Positions 13,040-22,200 of a stretch of 64,000 bases of DNA are shown here, one piece after another. Position 1 is the first letter of the stretch, and every line of letters begins with the position of its first letter. Below the pieces are notes generated by a model that saw only the letters and a list, made by a program, of their open reading frames with translations, had not been told where the DNA came from and did no database searches. The stretch is from Posidonia oceanica (Eukaryota > Streptophyta > Magnoliopsida > Alismatales > Posidoniaceae): the NCBI GenBank assembly GCA_037176725.1, contig JAZBRS010000077.1, positions 2,666,001 to 2,730,000 on the forward strand, given 5' to 3'. The translations under genes were made by a program, and so were the position numbers.

Positions 13040-13055
13040 GATGCCCCTCCCTGAG
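13040..13055 (-). promoter_or_regulatory. polypurine tract (PPT) of the intact element
   Basis: On the sense strand this reads CTCAGGGAGGGGCATC and directly abuts the TG of the 3' LTR, where RNase H leaves the primer for plus-strand DNA. The same 16 bases precede the 3' LTR of element N (62760-62775). Confidence 0.9.
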
Positions 13056-13587
13056 CAAGGGTAAGCGGAGCGCGGCCGCTGCTCAGGGTTGACAAGACAC
13101 CCCATCTGACCGACGGGAGCAGCGGGTTGCTATGGGCGTGAGCTACTTATTCGGCGGATGCACCGAAGATCGTAGCCCGTTGCCGCAATGCAAAATGCCA
13201 GTGCAGATGGATGCTGTGCTGTGTGTATGCATGCTGATGTGAGTGTAATGCAAGAGTTAGTATAAAAGTTAGTGCAGCCAGAAGAAAATGCTGATGCTGC
13301 GCAAGTGATACAGGTGATGCTAAAATGACATGCAGTGCTAGCTAAGAAAGTGCAGAGATGATGCAAGAAAATGGTAAAAAGGCGCGATGTGGTGCAAATG
13401 TCTGGCAGGGAAGGCAGGCTTGCACGACAAAGCGAGGGGAAACAGGGTGCAGCTGGTCCCCGCCCGGGGAGCAAGCTAGCAGGAAAGAAGGGAGCGAGGG
13501 GAGAGAGGCCAACTCTCCCATCGCAGAAAGGGGGTGCGTGATCTCGTCTTCCTGGGACAAGGTCACGCCGAAAAGGAGAAAAAAAAT
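13056..13587 (-). other. terminal 3' untranslated segment
   Basis: Noncoding DNA between the hairpin array and the PPT. Its last 150 bases resemble the matching part of element N (about 62625-62759), for example around GTGCATCCGCCGAATAAGTA on the sense strand, and its middle resembles H1 39500-39909. It contains a GC-rich part (13440-13560) and ATGC-rich simple sequence. No gene is seen. Confidence 0.7.
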
Positions 13588-14620
13588 GATAAGGTGACGG
13601 GCTTATCGTCCGGATAGTTTACGGTCCTATCAACCGGGAGCGACAGTTTACGGTCCTGTCAACCGGAGCAGTTGTGAGTGATAGTTACTGGATATCAGCC
13701 GTATAACATGGTTGTGGGTGATAGTTTAGGAGTATCAGCCTAACGACAGTTTACGGTCCTGTCAACCGGTGGATAGTTTACAGACCTATCAACTGGAGGA
13801 TAGTTTACAGTCCTATCAACTGGAAACCCACAAACCATGAGTGATAGTTACTGGATATCAGCCGTATAACGCAATGCCGGATAGTTTACAGTCTATCATC
13901 TGGAACGACAGTTTACGGTCCTGTCAACCGGCGGATAGTTTACAGTCCTATCAACTGGAGGATAGTTTACAGTCCTATCAACTGGAAACAGCATTGCGAG
14001 GGACAGTTACTGGATGTCAGCCGTATAACATCATTGCGCGTGGTAGTTTACAGTCCTACCAACTGGTGGATAGTTTACAGACCTATCAACTGGAGCGACA
14101 GTTTACGGTCCTGTCAACCGGCGGATAGTTTACAGACCTATCAACTGGAAACGCGCGATGATGAGGGATAGTTACTGGATATCAGCCGTATAATGCAATT
14201 GCGGGATAGTTTACAGTCTATCATCTGGAACGACAGTTTACGGTCCTGTCAACCGGCGGATAGTTTACAGTCCTATCAACTGGAGGATAGTTTACAGTCC
14301 TATCAACTGGAAACCGCAATTGCAAGGGACAGTTACTGGATGTCAGCCGTATAACGTAATTGCATGCGGTAGTTTACAGTCCTACCAACTGGAGCGACAG
14401 TTTACGGTCCTGTCAACCGGTGGATAGTTTACAGACCTATCAACTGGAAAAGTGCAATTACGAGGGACAGTTACTGGATGTCAGCCGTATAACACAACTG
14501 CGGGCCAACCATGGATCGGCCAGAAGATAGTTTAGGTTATCAGCCTGAGAGTGATTGATTGTTGATAGTTTCGGATATCAGCCTAGCACGAGTGATTGAT
14601 TGATTGATAAGAGGGGGCAA
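13588..14620 (-). repeat. array of covarying hairpins folded into five arms
   Basis: About 25 short units, each a small hairpin: GATAG...CTATC (13613-13617/13627-13631), GACAG...CTGTC (13642-13646/13656-13660), GGTAG...CTACC (14042-14046/14056-14060 and 14368-14372/14382-14386), GATA...TATC and GACA...TGTC (14002-14005/14015-14018). Groups of them are bracketed by longer complementary words: 13708-13718/13827-13838 (one bulged base), 13870-13877/13991-13998, 14029-14041/14151-14163 (13 bp, one G-U), 14194-14204/14314-14324, 14355-14364/14453-14462. An outer pair, GCAGTTGTG/CACAACTGC (13668-13676/14493-14501), closes the set. Paired changes point to selection on base pairing in the RNA or DNA. 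The function is unknown. Confidence 0.88.
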
Positions 14621-14629
14621 GATCATGAT

Positions 14630-15070
14630 GAGAATGATAAGATGTCGGACTTATCGGCCGGCAAAGAGGGGATGAGGTAGTGATGAGAAATTAAGCTAAA
14701 GAGGGGGGGTGAGATCATGATGAGAAGTTAAGCTAAAGAGGGGGATGAGATCATGATGAGAAGTTAAGCTAAAGAGGGGGATGAGATCATGATGAGAAAT
14801 TAAGCTAAAGAGGGGATGAGATCATGGTGAGAAGTTAAGCTAAAGAGGGGGTGAGATCATGATGAGAAGTTAAGCTAAAGAGGGGGATGAGATCATGATG
14901 AGAAATTAAGCTAAAGAGGGGATGAGATCATGATGAGAAATTAAGCTAAAGAGGGGGATGAGATCATGATGAGAAATTAAGCTAAAGAGGGGATGAGATC
15001 ATGATGAGAAATTAAGCTAAAGAGGGGATGAGATCATGATGAGAATGATAAGATATCGGACTTATCGGCC
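14630..15070 (-). repeat. tandem repeat of about 37 bp, with flanking hairpins
   Basis: Roughly eleven near-identical copies of a unit containing GAGATCATGATGAGAA and TTAAGCTAAAGAGGGG. The array is flanked on both sides (near 14636 and 15048) by GATAAG...CTTATC hairpins followed by GGCCGGCAAAG, the same module that forms a 13-copy array in H1 (37915-38475). The unit contains the palindrome ATCATGAT. No coding role is seen. Confidence 0.85.
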
Positions 15071-15104
15071 GGCAAAGAAGGGGTAAGGGAATGATGAGAA
15101 GAAA

Positions 15105-15205
15105 CCATCCCTATGACGCCAGGAACGTCATAGGGGAAAGGGGGAGAGAATGATACCGTGGGGCGATCAAAAGATGCCCCTGGTGTCGGGGTGACACCAG
15201 GGGTT
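15105..15205 (-). repeat. two perfect long hairpins
   Basis: CCCTATGACG (15109-15118) pairs with CGTCATAGGG (15126-15135) over 10 bp with a 7-base loop. CCCCTGGTGTC (15177-15187) pairs with GACACCAGGGG (15193-15203) over 11 bp with a 5-base loop. The second has a sister at 15899-15925 in which one pair has changed on both sides (GGTGTC/GACACC to GGTATC/GATACC). Confidence 0.85.
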
Positions 15206-15239
15206 GGCCAGCGCGTCCATGGCATCGAAAGCAGAGAGT

Positions 15240-16205
15240 GATGACAAGAGTGTCGTGCTTGTCAGACGAGTAGTTTGGGGTACCAGCCCGCAAGGGATTC
15301 AGCTGAGGGCGATCAGCTGGGGACTCAGCTGGGGTGACCAGCCGAGAAGAGCGTTAGGTTGACGGACCTTTCGCCGAGCAGTTTGGGGTGCCAGCCCGTA
15401 GAGATAAGGATCCAGCTGGGGCGACCAACTGGGGACTCAGCTGGGGTGACCAGCCGAGAAAAGTGTCAGGTTGACAGACCTTTCGCCGAGCAGTTTGGGG
15501 TGCCAGCCCGCAAGGGATTCAGCTGAGGGCGATCAGCTGGGGACTCAGCTGGGGTGACCAGCCGAGAAGAGTGTCAGGTTGACGGACCTTTCGCCGAGCA
15601 GTTTGGGGTGCCAGCCCGCAGAGATAAGGATCCAGCTGGGGCGACCAACTGGGGACTCAGCTGGGGTGACCAGCCGAGAAAAGTGTCAGGTTGACAGACC
15701 TTTCGCCGAGCAGTTTGGGGTGCCAGCCCGCAAGGGATTCAGCTGAGGGCGATCAGCTGGGGATTCAGCTGGGGTGACCAGCCGAGAAGAGTGTCAGGTT
15801 GACGGACCTTTCGCCGAGCAGTTTGGGGTGCCAGCCCGCAAGGATATTTAGCTGAGGATGATCAGCCAGGGATGATACCGCAGGGCAGCCAAAAGATGCC
15901 CCTGGTATCAGGATGATACCAGGGGATGTCCGAAGCGCCCCTGGCATCAGGATGCAAAGATAGATGAACGAGTGGGTGGATGATAGGTTGACGAACCCAT
16001 CGCCGAGCAGTTCGGGGTGCCAGCCCGTAGGGGACTCAGCTGGGGACAATCAGCTGAGGATGGTGACAGGTTGACGGACCTTTCGCCGGGCAGTTTGGGG
16101 TGCCAGCCCGTAGGGGACTCAGCTGGGGACAATCAGCTGAGGATGGTGACAGGTTGACGGACCTTTCGCCGGGCAGTTTGGGGTGCCAGCCCGCAAGGGA
16201 TTCAG
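15240..16205 (-). repeat. higher-order tandem repeats (CAGCTG and GCCAGC modules)
   Basis: A unit of about 240 bp made of related sub-units (GGGGACTCAGCTGGGGTGACC, TTCGCCGAGCAGTTTGGGG, GTGCCAGCCCGCAAGG) is repeated about two and a half times from 15270 to 15840. Further copies run to 16200, and the 15899-15925 hairpin interrupts them. Several sub-units are again short fold-backs, such as GCA...TGC in most copies but GTA...TAC in the first (near 15270), and AGGT...ACCT. On the sense strand they match the GGCTGGCACCCC..AACTGCTCGG modules of element N. Confidence 0.85.
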
Positions 16206-16499
16206 CTGGGGATGATCAGCTGAGGATGACGGATGGCGTGGCTTGACGACGCGGGTCCGCAGATGTTCTGGACTCTGGATTGGGTGCTGAGGACCTTACT
16301 GCGTTGTGATGCCTGCAAGTCCGGTTAGAGGGCCCAAGATGATGATGATAATGATATGCAATGCAGCAATGAGTCTTGATGTGCAAGCAGATAGCAGAAA
16401 CAGTTTTCATTGATAAAGCTTGATGAGTACAATGCCTATGGCAGGCCAGAAATGTACAGCGTAATCCGAAAGAAGACCGCATGATGGTTGCACAAGGGC
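16206..16499 (-). other. spacer between ORF2 and the 3' repeats
   Basis: Noncoding stretch after the ORF2 stop. It resembles the corresponding part of H1 (37498-37800), including CCAGACTCCAGGACCTCTAC-like sequence. Nothing else is recognised. Confidence 0.6.
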
Positions 16500-17837
16500 C
16501 TAGTCAGTTCGGGCCTTCTTTGACTGCCTGGAGTCGGGGAACAAGGGACCGCCCGGCGGGACTTCAGTGATAGGCCAGAGCTGCCGGACTTCAGCTTCAT
16601 ATTCAGGGGTGCATCCTACACCTCTCACAGCTGCAATGTCTGTAGATTGGACCCCGTGCTGCATCAGACTAGCGAGCTTCTTGGTCGGGGCAGTGGTGCT
16701 GAGAGGATAAGCCTGTAGAAGCTCGGGCGCTGTACTGTCAATGAAGGCGCCCTGCTGGAAGCCGAACTGGCGCATGACCCTGATTGGGTGGTACTCTACG
16801 CCTGCTGTGAAGCCTGGAAGAATGACCAGCCGCGTGTCACGCGCGCTGAAGAAGACTGTGAAGGGCTCTGCTGTAGAGGGAATGATACGCCAGGTCACGG
16901 CATCGTCAGTCAGTGTTGACAGCCTCTCGTACTCTTCTTTGACGCTCTTGTCTGTTCTGGTACGGACGCTGCTGCAGTATGCTTCGAAGGCGTGTACTTG
17001 AGGGCGCAGGAAGTCCATTTCTAAGTGCGCGGTCAGCCAGACTTGTATGAGTGCTCCGCAACCGTGGAAGTGGCGGCAGCGATGAGAAATGCGGTCCAGC
17101 CCGCGATAGGTCTCTGCCAAGACAACTGGTGCCAGGTCTATGTGCTGGGTCACCACAGCTAGCGCAATTTCTGCGACCTCGATGGCCACTGTCAGTCGGC
17201 CATGAGTAAAGATTAGCTCGCCCAGAAAGCGGATGACGAATCCTCGGAGCCACAGCCCATCTCCGAGGTCAGCACGCTTGTTCAAGACATCATCAAAGTG
17301 TGCAAGGCGAAGCATAGGCTCTTGTCCACTGGTGCAGATTAGCTTTTGTTGGCAGGCTTGAGTGGAGAGTCCAGTTAGCTGGTTCAGGACTCGGAGATAT
17401 CCGTCGCGCCTCATGAAGACAGGTGGCCCCAAGATCTTTGAAAAGCCGCAGATCCGACGCACCTCTTCCAGTGTAGGTGTCAGTTCGGTCTTGTTGAAGC
17501 GGAAGACATGATGTGCCGGTTTCCAGAATCTTGCGGCGGCACACAGAAGGTGGCAGCTGACTTCCACATCAGCAGCCTTCAGCAGCTTAGTTGGTATGCC
17601 CCACAGGCGCAGCTGTTCACAGTCTTGTAGAGTGAGCCTGCTGATCCATTCTCGCAGGATTTCCGAGCAGTGTGTGGGAGTCAACAGAGTAGGAAAACCC
17701 ATTGCACTGGTTGCAGAAGACAGGCTGATTGCTTCAAGGCTTGAGGTACCTGCTATCAATAAACAGTCAGATCTTGCAGGCATATAATCTTTGACAACAA
17801 ACAGAAGCTGAGACTGAAAGTGTAGTTCCATATGCAT
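16500..17837 (-). CDS. ORF2: extra protein downstream of integrase, DUF7745-like
   Basis: Intact frame of 445 codons, same strand as Gag-Pol and about 1.4 kb downstream of it. Its N-terminal half holds RFWKPAHHVFRFNKTELTPTLEEVRRICGF, which recalls, from memory only, the uncharacterised plant DUF7745 family common near retroelements. I see no catalytic motif, signal peptide or membrane segment. The first ATG is used; Met46 (codon 17702-17700) is an alternative, and the H1 copy at 36295 aligns as protein only from that Met. The C-terminus is basic (SKKARTD). Tat elements are known to carry extra genes here or before gag, generally of unknown role. Being open in a 28-kb young element argues it is useful to the element. 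How it is expressed, perhaps by splicing, is not shown. Confidence 0.85.
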   Translation of the reverse strand: MHMELHFQSQLLFVVKDYMPARSDCLLIAGTSSLEAISLSSATSAMGFPTLLTPTHCSEILREWISRLTLQDCEQLRLWGIPTKLLKAADVEVSCHLLCAAARFWKPAHHVFRFNKTELTPTLEEVRRICGFSKILGPPVFMRRDGYLRVLNQLTGLSTQACQQKLICTSGQEPMLRLAHFDDVLNKRADLGDGLWLRGFVIRFLGELIFTHGRLTVAIEVAEIALAVVTQHIDLAPVVLAETYRGLDRISHRCRHFHGCGALIQVWLTAHLEMDFLRPQVHAFEAYCSSVRTRTDKSVKEEYERLSTLTDDAVTWRIIPSTAEPFTVFFSARDTRLVILPGFTAGVEYHPIRVMRQFGFQQGAFIDSTAPELLQAYPLSTTAPTKKLASLMQHGVQSTDIAAVRGVGCTPEYEAEVRQLWPITEVPPGGPLFPDSRQSKKARTD

Positions 17838-19267
17838 TTAGCAGTTGATAGCAGTTAAGCACTGATAAGCAGGGGGATTTTGTTGCAGTCTTGCGGACAT
17901 GGGGGCGAGGGCTGGCAGGAGATCTGGACCAGCGCAGCTCGAGTGCCGTCGACGCGCCTCTGCTGGGGAGAAGTACTGCCTCAGGGCCTGAGCGTGTTGC
18001 AGAGCGGAGGGATTGGCGGAAGGGGAAAGGAAAGAAGGAAGATGCATGAATGCAAGATGCTAGGGATATGCTTATGTGGATGGATATTATTGGATGACTA
18101 AGTATGTTTGAATGGATGGATATGCTTGGGTGGATGGGTATGCTTGAGTGGATGCTTATGCTTGGGTGGATGCTTGAACGCCCTCAGCGTACGGAGTGCT
18201 TGGGTGCCTGCTGTAGAGGAAGGGAGTGGCCCTTGACTCACTGGGCCCTACTCAGACTCTTGGCTTATTGGTGGCGCTCCGGAACAGGTTGTTGGCACTA
18301 TACAGGTGGTGATGTGGTGAGGACAGGCTACTGGCCGCACTCTCAGGACCTACACCTATTCTTTCAGCTCTCTCTCTTTTTTGAAAGGTTTCTCCCTCAT
18401 AGGTATGCAGTCTTTCTCTGCCCCTAGATGGGGGAAGGTATGTGTTTGCTTTTGGGAGGATGTGGTAGACCCCTTTTCCAAGCTTGACGTGCTGGGGATC
18501 TCTAGTAAAGCATGGGGGATAACGGTGCCTGTGTTTTTTGGGCTACCCTTGCCTTTTCTTCTTCTTCTTTTTTTTTTGTTTTGCTTGCTTTTCTCCTTTT
18601 TTTGTCTTTGTTTTTGTTCGATCTCTTTTTTTTCCTCTTCTTCTTCTTTTTTTTTTTTTTGATTGATATTTTTCCACTTTTTTTTTCAGGCTTTTGCTAT
18701 CCCCATTCTGGTGGCAAAAGAAGGGTGCTTGAAATGTAATGGATTCAGGTTTTGGGTCTGCTGTGTGATGGGTAGAAGGAGCAGGGTTAGACTGCACACC
18801 CCTATCTCTAGGGCCGGCTTCTGTCTTCGTCTTCTGTCCCTTTGAGGTGCCCAAATCTAGACGTCTATTCTCACTTTTTTCAAGCTCACATCCTAACATT
18901 TTTTTCTCCCTCAGAGGTGTATGTCCTTGTGAGATTGGGCAGTTCGCCTGTCCTAATTGGTAGTGGCTCCCTCACTTGCTAAGTCATCTAAGTAGTGCCG
19001 GGTGAGGCAGGGTGACCCTTTCCAGAGCAGGCGAGCACTTCCGGTTGTCATCACCGGGCCAAAGATGCAATGCTTGAGAGAATGACGATGATGATTTGAA
19101 AAGAACGGGGGCAAGAGCTGAGAGGATGACGATGGTGATGATTTAAATAGGGATGTAAGAGTTGAAAGGATGACGATGATGATTTGAAACAGAGTTGAAG
19201 CAAGAAGGCGAGAATGAAAATACAAGTGTAGGTGGGAGAAGGGCATCTGCAACGGGGCCGCTTTCGG
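17838..19267 (-). other. noncoding region between integrase and ORF2
   Basis: About 1.4 kb without a credible gene. On the plus strand it holds a T/C-rich tract (about 18540-18690), a short run of TGGATG-type repeats (18105-18180) and, close to integrase, repeated GATGACGATGATGATTTGAAA-like units (19080-19190). Parts align with H1 6532-7030 and 35404-36294. It may hold the signals by which ORF2 is expressed; I cannot point to one. Confidence 0.65.
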
Positions 19268-22200
19268 CTACTGATAGTACTTCTTCAGATAGCAGAGGTT
19301 GACGGGCTCAGACTGCTCAATCTGGTCCATATCTTCAAGGGTTACAGCGCCTCCCGAAAAGATCTGCTTGACCACAAAGGGGCCACGCCAATTGGGTCGG
19401 AATTTCCCTCGACCGTCAGGCAAATGAATGGTGCGCAAGACAAGGTCCCCTGCCTGAAAGCTTCTAGGCTGGACCTTCTTCAAGAATGCTTTGGCCATCC
19501 GCTTCTGATAGCAGTGAGCGTTGTGCATGGCTTGCAATCTGCGCTCATCAATCAAGTTCAGTTGGATGCAGCGGTCTTCGACCCATTCTGCTTCTTCCAA
19601 CTCAGCTTCCCGCAGGATCCGCAGAGAGGGGATCTCCACTTCAACAGGTAACACCGCTTCCATGCCGTACACCAGAGAGTACGGGGTGGCTCCTGTAGAG
19701 GTCCGGATTGATGTCCTGTACGCCCAGAGCGCGTACGGGAGCTTGTCGTGCCAATCCTTGTGGATTTCTGCCATTTTCTTCAGGATCTTGACAATGTTTT
19801 TGTTTGCAGATTCCACTGCTCCGTTCATCTGAGGCCGATAAGGCGAGGATCGATGGTGCTTGATCTTGAGACTTTGCAGGTATTCTTCGATCCTTTTGGC
19901 AATAAAGTTTGAGCCGTTATCTGAGATGACAGAGTACGGGACCCCATACCGGGCAACAATATTGTTTCTGATAAATTTTTCTGTTGCCGCAGCGGTGACT
20001 GTCCTGTAAGAGGCCGCTTCCACCCACTTGGTAAAGTAATCGATCGCTACGAGAATGTAACGATGACCATTTGAAGCAGCGGGGTGGATGGCGCCGATGA
20101 CATCGATCCCCCAGGTGGAGAAAGGCCATGGCGAAGACATATTATGCAGCTGATGTGGAGGGGCCTTGATGAAGTTACCATGGACCTGACAGTTGTGGCA
20201 TCTACGCACGAACCGGCAGCAGTCGGCTTCCATGGTCTGCCAGAAATATCCTTGAAGCATGATCTTCTTGGCCAGGAGGACGCCGTTCATGTGCGGGCCA
20301 CAGGTTCCCGCATGCACTTGAAGCATCAGCGTGTCCGCCTCCGATTTGTTCAGGCAGCGCAGCAGCACTTGATTGTATGACCTTCTGTATAGCTGCCCGG
20401 CCCCTAACACATATTTTGACGCCAGACGCGCCAAAGTTCTCTTGTCTGCCGCCGTGGTATCAGGAGGAAAGTTACCAGACTCCAGGAAAGATTTTATGTC
20501 TTGATACCAGGGCTGCCCCTCTGCGGGATCCACTTCTTCTATGCTCATGCAGTATGCAGGCTGTTCAATGCGAGTGACTGATACATCCACAGTGCTGTCT
20601 TCTGATATAGTAAGCCAGGATGCCAGAGTTGCTAGTGCGTCTGCATACGCGTTCTTTGCTCTGTTCAGGTATGTGAAGCGGATGCTCTTGAATTCTTTCA
20701 TCAGCCTCAGTAGGTGTTCGTGATACGGCACAAGCTTGGGATCTTTTGTCTTCCAATCGCCGTTCACTTGAGAAATTACCAGCATGGCATCGCCGTGCAC
20801 ATGCAGCTTCTGCGCCTCATGCTCGAGGGCGACTTTCAACCCCAGGATGCATGCTTCGTATTCTGCTTTGTTGTTTGTGCAGGTGAAAGTCAGCTTCCTC
20901 GCGAAAGGAGTCATCTGTCCTTGGGGCGTGGTCAGCACTGCGCCTACGCCTCGACCCTTCTTGTTGACTGCACCATCAAAGTAGAGCTGCCATTCCTCTG
21001 CTTCTTCAAGATCTTTCTGCCCAGAGTCCTCCATTGCAAAGAGAATGTCTTCATCAGGGAACTGCGTCTGGAGGGGTTGGTATTCAGGCAGAGGGAGGTC
21101 AGCAAGATGGTCTGCCATTGCTTGACCCTTCATGGATTTCTGTGTGACGAAGGTGATGTCGTACTGAGACAATAACACCTGCCACTTAGCACATCTGCCC
21201 ACCATGGCCGGCTTCTGGAAGAGGAATTTGATGGGATCGTGCCGGCATAAGAGCTGTACTGGGTATGCCATCATGTAGTGCCTCAGCTTCTGTGCAGCCC
21301 AGACAAGGGACAAGCAAGTCTTCTCTAGTGTTGTGTACCTGGCTTCGCATTCATTAAATTTCTTGCTCAGGTAGTAGATGGCGCGCTCCTTCCTACCAGA
21401 TTCGTCATGCTGGCCCAAGACGGCGCCCATGGAATGCTGCGTGGTAGAAAGGTAGAGAAGCAAAGGTCTCCCTGGCGTAGGCGGGACCAGGACAGGAGGC
21501 TTGATCAACAGCTGCTTGATCTTGGCGAATGCAGCCTGACACTCCTCGTTCCAGTGAATTTGCGCATTCTTCCTCAAGAGCTTGAATATGGGTTCGCAGA
21601 TGGGCGTAAGCTGTGCGATGAAGCGACTGATAAATTGTAAACGCCCAAGCAGACTTCTGACTTCTTTTTCAGTTCTAGGGGGTGGCATGTCCACGATGGC
21701 TTGTGCTTTCAACGGGTCCACCTCAATCCCCCTTTGGCTAACAATGTAGCCGAGCAATTTGCCAGAAGATACCCCGAATACGCACTTCTTGGGATTCAGG
21801 CGCAGCTTGTACTTCCGTAGACGGTCAAAGAGCTTTCTGAGACAGGCAAGATGATCCTCGGGCTCTTTGGTTTTGGCGATCATATCGTCTACATAGACCT
21901 CCACTTCTTGGTGCATGAGGTCGTGGAATAGCGCAGTCATGGCCCTTTGATAGGTTGCACCAGCATTCTTCAGGCCGAACGGCATGACTTGGTAGCAGAA
22001 GACTCCCCAAGGGGTGATGAATGAAGTCTTTTCCATGTCCTCTTCTGCCATTTTGATCTGATTGTATCCAGAAAAGCCGTCCATGAAGGAGAGCATTTTG
22101 TGGCCCGCCGTATTGTCGACTAGGACGTCAATGTGAGGCAATGGAAAGTCGTCCTTGGGACTCGCCTTGTTCAGGTCCCTGTAGTCGATACAGATCCGGA

